The notes below the pieces were generated by a model that saw nothing but the letters and a program-made list of their open reading frames with translations, was not told where the DNA came from and did not search any database. A stretch of 64,000 nucleotides of DNA from positions 1 to 64,000 of the forward strand of contig JAMYHX010000179.1 of the NCBI GenBank assembly GCA_025529335.1, read 5' to 3'. Below are positions 45,994 through 56,134 of this stretch, in pieces; position 1 is the first letter of the stretch; each line of letters starts with the position of its first letter. The position numbers and the translations under genes are program-made. Origin of the DNA: Rhizopus sp. PT2906 (taxonomy: Eukaryota > Mucoromycota > Mucoromycetes > Mucorales > Rhizopodaceae).

Positions 45994-47538
45994 ATGGGAA
46001 ATGCACAATCCTCAGGGGATAATGAAGTTTACCCAACCATTGTTCCAAAGAAAAAATCGCCTACACCATACAACTTTTTCGATATGCAACATACAACAGA
46101 CTTACCCTCGCCGACCCGATTACGAAAAGAATCTACGCATACCTCTTCAGCTCGATCACATACCAGCAACAGTAACAAGAGTGTAAAGGACACATCAAAT
46201 TACTTTGAAATGGCTGCCGTTACACATGAGCCGAGCCTGCCTTCAAAAGCTTCTTCGCCCCGAGGCACAACACCCGCATCTTCAATCAAAAAATCATACA
46301 CACAATCCTCTTCTCAGTTGTACCAATTGACACCTACTAGCTCAAGATCATCTTCCACCAGAACAATAAATACACAAACAGAAAAAAAGAAGCCGCCATC
46401 GAATGTGTCTGACCATTTGATGATTGACGGAAGAACATATTCTAAAAACCATGCATCCAAGAACTTTATGTTACCCTGCGACGATGACGAAGCCGATCGA
46501 TTGATGACTATGGTAAATGATCTTCTTTGCAGAAAAAAAAAAAAAAAAAAAGACAATGTTGCTTACTGTCTGTTTAGCATTATATCCTTAAAACCATGTT
46601 TCAATGGAATTTTATATCACCTATTCATGAGTCGTTTTCATCTGGTGAGAAATTGAAAGTTCTTGACATTGGTTGCGGGCCTGGTACTTGGATAATGGAG
46701 ATGGCAACAGAATATCCAAATTCAGGCAAGTATTAACAAATTATCAATGTCAAAATAATATTAACACTGTTCATTTGATAGATTTCTACGGTATAGATGA
46801 ATGCTCACTATTTCCAACCTCGATCAAACCCGCCAATGCACACTTTCAAATCCATGATATTCTGAAAGGACCTTTACCATTTGAAGACGAGATGTTTGAT
46901 TTTGTATATATGCGATCCATGATGATTTATTTGTTACCTGAAGAACTTGCTACACTCTTATCTGAAATTCATCGTGTAATGAAACCAGGTGCTTATCTGG
47001 AAGTTGTAGATACAAACTATACGATTCGACGTGCTGGTCCATTATCGAATTCTATCATTAATACCGAATGTAAGATTAAATACAAAGTATTTATGAAACA
47101 AAAAAAACTCAACTGTATATTTCTTTATTAGTAAAGCAAAAAATGAACCCTGTCGGTCACGTCAACACGGTCGAATCTAATACACACCATCCTATTTTCA
47201 CTTTCCTTATGATGACGCAGGATCATACCCTGTCATTTTTGGGACATTTTGTTGATATCACTCAAGAACACGTTGCTATACCTGTCGGCAACTGGACAGG
47301 ACAACAACTGGATACACTTCATACTCAAAATGTAAAATCATTCTTATCAACGATTCATCTCAAGGAAAGAAGATTGACAACGCAAGAGATCAACGAGATT
47401 ATTGATGAGTGTGGCCGATACAATTCATATCTTGATTATTTTGCCTGTTATGCAAGGAAGCCTTCACGTCAAGATAATCTGGAGCAAAACACCATAGATT
47501 CTATTAATGAATTTGTCCAAGGATTTGTAGATATTTAA
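45994..47538 (+). CDS. SAM-dependent methyltransferase with probable N-myristoylation site
   Basis: Four exons (45994-46512, 46578-46725, 46782-47069, 47132-47538) encode 453 aa. The protein starts MGNAQSSGDNEVYP, fitting the N-myristoylation rule (Gly2, Ser6). It has a Ser/Thr-rich disordered region of about 130 residues, then MIDGRTYSKNHASKNFMLPC and a class I methyltransferase fold: motif I VLDIGCGPGTWIMEMATEYP, motif II DFYGIDEC, FDFVYMRSMMIYLL and EIHRVMKPGAYLEVVDTNYT. The target (lipid, protein or small molecule) is unknown; membrane attachment is inferred from the N-terminus. Intron 2 starts with GC (CAG|GCAAGT at 46726), the only donor that keeps the motif I-motif II frame. Similar disordered-plus-methyltransferase proteins are frequent in Mucorales, as far as I recall. 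Confidence 0.85.
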
Positions 47539-47561
47539 AAAATTTATTTGTTGTGTTTCTA

Positions 47562-47585
47562 TAGTAATAATAATAATAATAATAA
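47562..47585 (+). repeat. TAA microsatellite
   Basis: (TAA)n run of about 24 nt between two convergent stop codons. Confidence 0.85.
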
Positions 47586-47604
47586 TGTAATAAATTGTAT
47601 ATTC

Positions 47605-48276
47605 TTATGATCGAATCGAAGTAAGTGCTCGGTGAGCTTCGGATAACTGACTTTCGAGTACACGTATGCGTTCTTCAAGACTCTTTTCTTTCGAAGCAAG
47701 TGCACTCTTCTCAGACTCTAGCACGGCAACACGGGTCGTAAGTCTGGAATTTTCACACTCCAATTCCTTGACCTGTTTTTCCAAGTTTTCCATCTTGAGT
47801 ATCTTTTTAAGTCGAGAACGACGAGCGGCATCCGTATTCTTTTGTCTTTTTAAAGCAATTTCATCACAATCTTGAGTTACCTTCCTTTTGACAGGAGTAG
47901 CAGGAGTAAAATGACCAGGACGAGGTGCAATAGGCACAACGTTTGATGTTTTGGGCATAATAGGGGCCAAGCGACGCTTTGCAGGCTGAACGGAAACTGG
48001 CTTAGGAGGAGGTAAATTTGTATTGACCATTTCAGGGAACAAGGAGATCAAGTCACAGGAAGGTGCCGTCGTAGATTCATTCTCAGATACTGGACTTGCT
48101 GTAAGAGGAGGAGAGAATAAGCCCAGGATATCTTGAATTTCTTCTTGTTTGAGTAATACATCTTGAGATGGAATGAGCCAATCAGAGAATACCTGATGGA
48201 GGTCTTGAGGGGTCAACATTGGAGTGTGGCTGGGTGGAGTGATGGGTTGTTGATATGGGTGTTGATTAGAATTCAT
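47605..48276 (-). CDS. bZIP transcription factor, Gcn4/Cpc1 type
   Basis: Single exon, 223 aa from ATG 48276 (MNSNQHPYQQPITPPSHTPM). An in-frame ATG at 48321 would add 15 residues but overlaps an upstream ORF, so the shorter form is preferred. The C-terminal bZIP has the basic region ALKRQKNTDAARRSRLKKIL (N-x7-R signature NTDAARRSR) and a leucine zipper (MENLEKQVKELECENSRL and on). The basic region matches the Gcn4 class (NTEAARRSRARK). Acidic/hydrophobic patches (FSDWLIPSQDVL, DILGLFSPPL) look like activation motifs. Gcn4/Cpc1 proteins switch on amino acid biosynthesis under starvation. The leader carries two uORFs (next entry), as in genes under that kind of translational control. Confidence 0.88.
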   Translation of the reverse strand: MNSNQHPYQQPITPPSHTPMLTPQDLHQVFSDWLIPSQDVLLKQEEIQDILGLFSPPLTASPVSENESTTAPSCDLISLFPEMVNTNLPPPKPVSVQPAKRRLAPIMPKTSNVVPIAPRPGHFTPATPVKRKVTQDCDEIALKRQKNTDAARRSRLKKILKMENLEKQVKELECENSRLTTRVAVLESEKSALASKEKSLEERIRVLESQLSEAHRALTSIRS

Positions 48277-48299
48277 TTTTGTTTCTGTGTGTCTGTGTT

Positions 48300-48514
48300 T
48301 TAATTTTTCTTTCTGTTGCAAGTGGAGGGTTCGTCTGTAGTGTAGGAGAAGAAGGGTTTACCGAGATGGCGAGATACCATTTTGAAGGACATATTTAACA
48401 TATTTAACAAATATAACAAGTTTAACAAATTTAACAAATTTAACAAACTAACAAGGATTTGACTAAATTCAAAAAGAAGAGGGAAACGGGGAAAGGGATT
48501 TAAAAGGCAATCAT
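48300..48514 (-). promoter_or_regulatory. Two upstream ORFs in the bZIP leader
   Basis: Upstream of ATG 48276 the minus strand has uORF1 at 48514-48500 (ATG-Ile-Ala-Phe-TAA, four codons) and uORF2 at 48401-48300 (33 codons, MLNMSFKMVSRHLG..., stop 23 nt before the main ATG, in a different frame). A short first uORF followed by a longer second one is the arrangement used by GCN4/cpc-1 leaders for eIF2-phosphorylation-dependent reinitiation. Whether both lie in the mRNA is not known. Confidence 0.55.
48397..48452 (+). repeat. TTTAACAAA-type tandem repeats in the bZIP leader
   Basis: Six or so imperfect copies of a 9-10-nt unit (tttaacaaa / tataacaag) lie between and over the two uORF starts. 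Confidence 0.7.
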
Positions 48515-48741
48515 TTTTTATAACAATTCACAGAGTGTAATAATCAAAGGGTTTGTTACAAAAAATATAATAAAGGTTTCAAAAGAATTAATAAAAAAGG
48601 GGGAAGAGAGCCTTGTTTGTTAAATGTAAAGAAAAGAAAAGGTAAAAGAAGATAAAAAGTTTGCTTTTTATAGTTTTTTTCATTCTCAATGTTGATTGGG
48701 TAATCAACTATTGCTCATAATTGATGAAGAAATATGATTGG

Positions 48742-49899
48742 CTATTGCTTAATAAGCCAACCGTTTTTATTGTGAATAAGTTTTCTAGTAACAAATGGTC
48801 GCTGTAATCGTCTCTCGAGTTGTCTCTTTCTCACTTTGCCAATATCCTTCTTACGACTGTCTCTATCTCGGCCATTTATAATCCAATCAAGAGCACCTGA
48901 TTCTTTCAAAGTCTTTAATAGCTCATGACGAGCCTTTATCTTAGGTTCCTTCTTTGGCGGAAACATAAATGACTCTTTACGTTCACACGGGTTTAACTCC
49001 TTGACTTTTAACTTCTTTTTTCGCTTGGTCAATTCAATCACAACTACTGGTTCCTCTGATATTGAATCTCTCTTTTTCATCTCCTCTTGTTTGTTGTACA
49101 GTGTCTCACTTGCAGCATCATTACAAATTGTTTCCACTTGACTGATTATGTCAGATGTATTAGTATTTACAGTGCTGGTGCTAGTGCTGGTATTGATAGT
49201 ACTGCTACTAGTGCTAAGATCATCAATTAGCTCATGCTCTTTATGATCATTGTTTACTCTATTATTATTATGATTGATGCTTCTAATAGTATCTTCAGTT
49301 GATTCGTTATGTTCAGATATACCACTACTACTACTACTGCCACTACTACTATCACTAACATTACTGTCGCTATTGGTATTACTATCACTATTACTGCTAC
49401 TTCCACTACTAGTGCTGATGTTACTACTATCACTACTAGTACTGGTACTGCTGTTAACACTACTAGTACTAGTACTTGTCTTGATCACGTTTTCACCTAA
49501 CACATCCCTCTTGCCATTCGATAAACCCTTTGTTTTTTCTAAAACACCTTGTCCTACAACGTGTTTCTCATCCTGGTTTTCTTGGTCATTACTCTTGACA
49601 GGTATATTTTCATGAATTTTTTGACTCTCTACCAATTTTTCTCTATCCTCTTGCTTTTGAAGTAGCCGACTCTTCTTGGGTATTCCGAGTACAATGTGTG
49701 GTAAATGCTCTCTTTGCGATGGAAATTTTGACTGATCGCCGAATAATTCATTAATCACTGAATAATCTTTCTTGGAAGGTATTTGTGTGGATGTACATAG
49801 TAAATCTTGCAAATTATTAGATTTGGGTGAAACGAAATCAATGTCGATAACAGAACGCTTAGGAAGTATTCTTCGTTTTGAGCGTACTTGAATTGTCAT
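48742..49899 (-). CDS. Ser/Thr-rich basic protein of unknown function
   Basis: Single exon, 385 aa, not recognised. The N-terminus is basic (MTIQVRSKRRILPKRSVIDI). The middle (about residues 140-250) is a low-complexity Ser/Thr/Asn/Asp tract. The C-terminal 120 residues are strongly charged with nuclear-localisation-like runs (TKRKKKLKVKEL, RKKDIGKVRKRQLERRLQR) and a possibly folded segment KARHELLKTLKESGALDWII. The TAC/ACT-type triplet array underlying the Ser tract (49300-49480) may be length-variable. A nuclear role is suggested by composition only. The coding frame is supported by its length and by the charged, non-repetitive ends. Confidence 0.7.
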   Translation of the reverse strand: MTIQVRSKRRILPKRSVIDIDFVSPKSNNLQDLLCTSTQIPSKKDYSVINELFGDQSKFPSQREHLPHIVLGIPKKSRLLQKQEDREKLVESQKIHENIPVKSNDQENQDEKHVVGQGVLEKTKGLSNGKRDVLGENVIKTSTSTSSVNSSTSTSSDSSNISTSSGSSSNSDSNTNSDSNVSDSSSGSSSSSGISEHNESTEDTIRSINHNNNRVNNDHKEHELIDDLSTSSSTINTSTSTSTVNTNTSDIISQVETICNDAASETLYNKQEEMKKRDSISEEPVVVIELTKRKKKLKVKELNPCERKESFMFPPKKEPKIKARHELLKTLKESGALDWIINGRDRDSRKKDIGKVRKRQLERRLQRPFVTRKLIHNKNGWLIKQ

Positions 49900-51117
49900 T
49901 TGAAGGGAGGGAAAGTATTCCAGTTCCTTTTTTTTTTATTTTGAAAGAAAGCAGTGCTTGGTTTAACAAGTCACAGTACCTCTAAGAGTAAAATAGACAT
50001 ACGTCTTTATATCATAGTTTCTATCATGTAAATCAAGAAATACGTTAAAACACAGGCTATAAAACCAATTAGTTACTTTAGATTAAAAATCCACACGTGA
50101 AAGCTTATTGATTTTTCGAAAAAAGTTCAGTTATCAGAGGGATTGTAAGGATAAGAGATACATTTGGAAACAAGGCAAGATCGACAGTATAATCATATTG
50201 GTTTATGATTTCCACTTGCTATGGTTGACTAAGTTGGTTGGATGACTTTTAGTAAATAAAAATCAAGTGACTCCTTTGACTTCAAGGACATGCTTTTATC
50301 CTCAAACTACTTTTGGAAGATATTAGGCTTATATATGCAACCGTAGTATGAAATTGATTTTTCTTAGAGAACAATATGAATTGAATAGCTATATTCTTTA
50401 TATATATATTGCCAGAATCATGTACAACAAATAACTTCACACACTCAAAGATACCCAGGTCACCGTGCCAGAATTCATTTCTAATAGCCTTGAGCATTGA
50501 AAAAGCGCCAAGTGCAGCTGCGTAATAGTCAATTCTAACTCGTGTTGGATCATTGCTCAGAAAAGGTCCAAAGACATCAAGTGGCAAGACTTCAATATGA
50601 CAAAGACTTGGCGAACGAGTCACATGCCATATAGGTGATGGTGCGTCAAAGTACAATTTCATAAAACAAAGCTATGTATGAGATATATTATAGACCATGG
50701 CTTACAAGGAAGGGATATAGATCATTATCCCTCCATTACAATAACATATGCTACATGGGTTTGGCACAGACCCTTTTTTCCGCAAGTAGGACAGTGGATG
50801 ATGTCCTTACTTTTTTTCAGAAAGATGACTACTGGTTTTTTGTATAAAAGATGACTTTAAATGTGAAAGTAGCAACATTAAAGCATATCCATGGTAACCA
50901 TTGCCACGGTAATCAATAATGTCAATATATATATATATGTAAAAGAAATGTTGTCAACGCTTCATTCCTCTAATGTTTGTTTTACTGTTTTTGTCTGAAA
51001 CGGCGCCTAAAATATACTATTTTTAGCCAATGTAAATATTATTTTTCTTTCCCTTTTTTTTGTTTTTTCTTTTTCGCCTATATTTCTAATTACCAACAAC
51101 ATATCTTTATTCCCCCT
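49900..51117. other. Intergenic region with one uncertain minus-strand frame
   Basis: Promoter-side DNA for two flanking genes. The frame at 50282-50662 is listed separately. A (TA)n run at about 50924-50938 and long pyrimidine runs (51046-51075) precede the Hsp70-like gene. Confidence 0.5.
50282..50662 (-). CDS. Unrecognised 126-codon frame
   Basis: ATG at 50662. Text such as CHIEVLPLDVFGPFLSNDPT and RVRIDYYAAALGAFSMLKAI is protein-like with an ordered hydrophobic pattern, and ends after LISSKSSLRIKACP. No family named. An acceptor-like ATAG lies just upstream (about 50672), so it may be a final exon or the surviving end of a decayed gene. Confidence 0.35.
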   Translation of the reverse strand: MKLYFDAPSPIWHVTRSPSLCHIEVLPLDVFGPFLSNDPTRVRIDYYAAALGAFSMLKAIRNEFWHGDLGIFECVKLFVVHDSGNIYIKNIAIQFILFSKKNQFHTTVAYISLISSKSSLRIKACP

Positions 51118-53513
51118 ATGAATTCAGGATTTAACTATGCCGACTATCCTGTCATTGTAGGAATTGATTTTGGTAACTAGTAAAATATTACATTCAGGGC
51201 AATGTAAACTAATTTAAAGAAACAAAAACAAGGTACGACTTATTCTGGCTGTTGTTATGCATTTACACAAAATGAAGAAGTGATAGACATTGTCAAATGG
51301 TAAAACTATATTTTCTATTGACAACATTTTTGTTTACTGAAAAAAAATAGGCCTAAACAAAATAATCAAGTTTATCCCAAAGTATAAAAGAGAAATATGG
51401 TGTACATGCATCATTTTATTTATTAAATATCATGTCTATAGACACCTACACTTTCACTATACCGTAAAGGATCAACACAGCTCGTAGACTGGGGACATGG
51501 TGCAAGAAGACTAGCTATGAAGCCCAACAGTTCGGACCTGATGTTACTTTCTAAATTCAAATTATATCTTGATGAGCACTTGCAGCAGACAGATCTTGGA
51601 AACGGGCTTAATATTACTGATGTTATTGCTGATTATTTGCGAGCTTTCCATTTACATGTCTGTACTGAACTTTTGAAAGGATTTGCTGGAAACTATGATC
51701 AATCTCGATTTAGATATGTAAGTTGGAAAGAGAAGGAGAGAAAGAAGAAGTTCTTGGCATACGTAATAGACTAAGTCATTAAACTTTGATTTAGTGTTTG
51801 ACTGTACCTGCTATGTGGAGTGACAGAGCCAAAGCAACTATGCGTGAAGCAGCCATACGTGCTGGGCTGATCAACAGCAACGATCATCCTGATCGTCTCA
51901 TGCTTATTTCAGAGCCGGAAGCAGCTGCTTTGTACTGCGAGAAAAAATCTGAGCAATTCAACTTGAGACATGGCCAGCGCTTCATGATCTGTGATGCTGG
52001 TGGAGGAACAGTTGACTTGATTGTTTTTGAAATTCATGAACCACCAGGAGAAAAGTAAATAGTAAAGTAAACAAGACAAATAATGTTCTTACCTGTAATT
52101 ATAGACGCACCTTGAAGGAAGTAACGAACGGCCATGGTGGCTCTTGTGGCTCAGGATTTTTGGATTTAAGAATGCGAGAGTATTTAAAACGCAAGTTTTC
52201 GCACTACCATACCATCAATGACTCTGCCATGGAATTGATTATGGACACGTTTATCAACGTCATTAAGCCTGATTTTGACGGCGTAGAAGATCATTTCCTC
52301 GATTTGCCTGCTTCCATGGGTCTTGGTGACCTATCGGACCCCGATATCGGCTTAGATAACGGCTCGCTTTGCTTACCAGCCGAGGAATTAAGGGACTACG
52401 TTTTTGAGCCTGTGATTCGCCAGGTGTTGGACCTGATTCGTGGTCAATTGGCTCAGTCGCCCAATTTGGAAGCAATCTTTTTAGTAGGTGGATTTGGTCA
52501 ATCAAACTACCTCTTCCGTCGTGTAGAAGAAGAATTTGCTAATCAAGTCGGTATGATTGGTGTGCCCCCTCGTGGTGAATTAGCTGTCGTACGAGGCGCT
52601 GTCTATTTTGGTCTAAGCCCTCAAGTCGTGACGGAGCGTGTGTCTAGAAGAACCTATGGTGTCGAAACTCGTATGTTGTTCCAGGATGATTTAGATCCAC
52701 CAGAGTACTCTGTGATAGGCGCAGATGGCAAACGTTACTGTCGCCAACGTTTCAGTGTTTATGTTCAAAAAGGACAAAGCATTAAAGTAGATGAATGCAT
52801 TTCGAAAAACTTTGTGATCAGCTATCCAAATGACACCGACTCTGGTAACTTTAGATCACGCTTAAAATATGTGTTTGCACTAACATGATACTCTCGGTAT
52901 AGACCTGTTTGCATTTGATGGTGAGGGCCCTCCACCACGATTAACCTCTCATCCACTCGTACGCAAAGTGGGTCATTTCCCTATTCGTATGCCACACTTG
53001 GATGGTGTTAAGCCTGGCGATAAAGTGAACATGACAATCAAGATGTATTTTGGCTTAACAGAAATTAAGATTGAATGTATTATTCGAGACAAGTCCTTCA
53101 CATTTACTTCTTCATTCGATGCAGCCGATACACTTACTGATAATTACCCGCAACAGGCACAGCAGGACCCTTATTATTATCAGCAGACACCCATCATGAG
53201 TAGCAATCAAGTTTATGGCGTGAATGACTTGACAAACTCGATGAGTCACGTCTCTCTTCAGCAGCAGCCTTCAACCTATAGCAACTACCCTCCAGCAACT
53301 TCTCAGCCCTATAATCAATCTTCTTATTATCCTCCTAACAACAACTACGACTATTACGCTCAATCCACCTATCCTCAGCAACAACAGCCACAGCAAGGAT
53401 ACTCTTCCTACTATGGTGGTGCGAATGGTAGTCAAGGAGGATATTCGCCTAATGCAGCGCATGGATACCCTCCTCAACAACAGCAACCACCAGGCTATGG
53501 GAACTATCATTAA
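51118..53513 (+). CDS. HSPA12-like Hsp70 family protein with Gln/Tyr-rich tail
   Basis: Seven exons (51118-51172, 51233-51299, 51351-51381, 51442-51717, 51795-52054, 52105-52844, 52903-53513) encode 679 aa. The actin-like ATPase fold is complete: phosphate-1 VGIDFGTTYSGCCYAFTQ, connect CLTVPAMW with LMLISEPEAAALYC, phosphate-2 MICDAGGGTVDLIVFEI, and adenosine motif AIFLVGGFGQSNYLF. Spacing and the Cys-rich TTYSGCC follow the HSPA12 branch common in fungi. A divergent beta-region follows, and the last 130 residues are a Pro/Gln/Tyr-rich, prion-like tail (YYQQ, QQQQPQQGYSSYYGG). There is no EEVD end, so TPR co-chaperones are not expected to bind. Client and location are unknown. The first exon is short, as in many family members. 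Confidence 0.9.
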
Positions 53514-54301
53514 AAAGTCTTCATTTATACATCTTTTTATCTATAAATATACACTTGTATTTCATAATGAATTTTTTTTTTTCCCTCTTTATGCATTTTT
53601 TTTTTTTTTTTGAGATACGATATAATCTCAAACTAGTTCAACAAGACTCCAAAGTATTGAACTTGGGACGCTGCCTTCATTCAATTTTGGCTTATAGGTT
53701 CAGTCAAGGGAGGAAGTACTTTTGGACTAATACTTGCTTATAACGGGTTTATTGGATCTGTTTCCTAAATGTCTGTACCATAGCTCGCATAAAGCTGTTT
53801 AGCGGTTCTTGATCGACGGCAATCCATAGCTCAAACCTTTTCAAGTCCGCCAAGTGAACCTGCACAATATCTTTGACTTTAAAAGAGCTTCTTTATGTCA
53901 CTAGTTGGTTGTCTTTTATATTCATACGGCGGCTTACTTTAGAACTTTTAATTAAGGGGAAAGAGAAGGGAAGAAAAGAATAAAGTCATTTGAATAACGT
54001 AAACGCTTTTTTCTTATAATGCGTTTTAACCTCATTTGACAATCGACCATCTTCTCTATAATCTGTAACCAAGTAACATATACGCATATAAATACATACA
54101 TATACATTTGTATTAGTGTACAAGTGTGGCTCATGAATGTTTCTTTCTTTACAAGCCATAGAAAAAGAAAGGGGGAAAGAGAGAGAAATATAGAGATAGA
54201 TAAAATTCAAAGCCTTCTTTTTTTAATTTTTTCCTTGTGTACACTTTCTTTCTTTTTCTTTCCCTTTCTTCCCTCTTTAGAATATTTAGTTAAAGAAAGC
54301 C
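53514..54301. other. Intergenic region
   Basis: 3' end of the Hsp70-like gene with poly-T runs (53570-53611), then AT-rich DNA and a pyrimidine-rich leader (54215-54285) before the LIS1 gene. No gene seen. Confidence 0.5.
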
Positions 54302-55956
54302 ATGAATAGTATCCTTTCTGATCGTCAGAAAGATGAATTGTAAATGATATAGACTATGAATGCATATACAATAGGACTCATTTATATACAAAAAGGCATA
54401 AAGCAATTTTAGATTATCTTAATTCGAGTGGATTTACAGAATCATTCATGACTTTGAAATCTGAAACACATAATGAAGACTTTGTTCCTGACCCAAAGCA
54501 AAAGTATGCTGGTCTGCTAGAAAAGAAGTGGACGTCTGTTATTCGTTTACAAAAAAAGGTAAAAATATAACAAACACTATCTGATATTAACACTAGTCAG
54601 ATTATGGAGTTGGAGACCAAGTCAGCACAGCTACAGGAAGAAATAAATAACGCACCCGTTCGAAAGCAAACCAGCTCAACCGATTGGATACCTCGCCCAC
54701 CTGAAAAGCAAAGTATGACGGGTCACAGGAGCCCTATTACTTGCGTTGTCTTTCACCCAGTTTATCAGATACTTGCTTCGTCTTCTGAAGACACCACTAT
54801 TAAAATTTGGGACTTTGAGACAGGAGAATTCGAACGTACTCTGAAAGGGCATACGAAATCTGTACAAAAGATTGCCTTTGATCCCAAGGGGAACTATTTA
54901 GGCAAGTTTATGACAACTTTAGTATTTTCTGTTTGCTTATGTACATTCTATTAGTTTCTTGTTCAGCTGATCTTACGATTAAAGTGTGGGATGTCAATAG
55001 TGACTATAAATGCATTAAAACGCTACACGGACATGACCATAGCGTCTCTTCTGTTGCTTATTTACCCTCAGGAGATATTATTGTATCTTCTTCTCGTGAT
55101 AGAACGATCAAACTATGGGATGCTTCGTCAGGGTAACTATAGCAACATATCTAATCAATCATTCATTAACCTGTTTTTAGTTACTGTACAAAGACACTGA
55201 CAGGACATTTAGATTGGGTGAGATCAGTTGTGCCTAGTGATGATGGCAGATACCTATTGACGGCATCCAATGATCAGGTAGAGAGAGAGAGAGAAATATT
55301 TAAAAAGATGTGATCTTACTCTCTTTGATAGACTGCCAGACTTTGGGATATTCAAACAGGAGAGTCAAAGATGGAATTTAGAGGGCATGAGCATGTATTA
55401 GAATGCGCTATTTTTGCACCTACCAACTCATATCAATATATACAAGAATTAATTGGCGATGAGGTAATTAGCCTATATATAAGTATTTTAAACATATCCT
55501 CTAAATAGGGTACAAAATAGAATAAAGCAGCCAAGGACCCATTACCAGGTCAGTTTATCATCACCGGATCAAGAGATAAAACAATCAAACTATGGAATTC
55601 AAATGGACAATTGCTGCATACGCTAGTAAGTGACATACTCTAGTAGGTAACCACTCAGTTCTTACATTACATATTAGGTAGGACACGATAACTGGGTTAG
55701 AGGACTAGTTATACATCCAAATGGAAAATATTTACTAAGTGCTTCAGACGATAAAACGATCAAGATATGGGATTTGAAGACAGGACGATGCGCAAAGACT
55801 ATAGATGCTCATTCACATTTTGTCACCTGTATAGCGTAAGTACCAACAAGATTAAAACACAATGTTACTTATAATATGTGTAGCCATTGTAATACGAGCC
55901 CAGTTGTTGCAACAGGAAGTGTTGATCAAACAATTAAATTATGGCAATGTCGATAA
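54302..55956 (+). CDS. PAC1: Nuclear migration protein LIS1/Pac1 (dynein regulator)
   Basis: Nine exons (54302-54339, 54396-54558, 54601-54901, 54955-55132, 55181-55277, 55332-55463, 55521-55625, 55678-55835, 55884-55956) encode 414 aa, the family's usual length. The N-terminus is a LisH motif (DELHKAILDYLNSSGFTESF), followed by a coiled coil and seven WD40 blades, for example MTGHRSPITCVVFHPVYQIL, TIKIWDFETGEF, VWDVNSDYKCIKTLHGHDHS, GHLDWVRSVVPSDDGRYLL, TARLWDIQTGESK and VDQTIKLWQCR at the end. LIS1 binds dynein's motor and with NudE/NudC supports nuclear movement and hyphal growth. Intron 3 begins with GC (TAG|GCAAGT at 54902); any GT choice nearby breaks the blade. It is tail-to-tail with transketolase (178 nt apart). 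Confidence 0.96.
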
Positions 55957-56134
55957 ACTCATACCTTTTTATATCTTTTCCTCCCCATTCTCATGAAAAT
56001 TATCTCTCTTTGTTTTTTGAAGAAGAAAAAATAAAGCACACATAATACATAATTTTATCCCCCACTCCCCTTTATATCTTTTTTTAATAAAATGTCAAAT
56101 TTTACACATTTATTTCTTGAATATTTACAATTTT

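Noticed and set aside
49274..49615. Long plus-strand frame opposite the Ser/Thr-rich gene (Leu/Val-rich)
   Set aside because: It is the antisense shadow of the serine repeat tract; its Leu run comes only from the complemented triplets.
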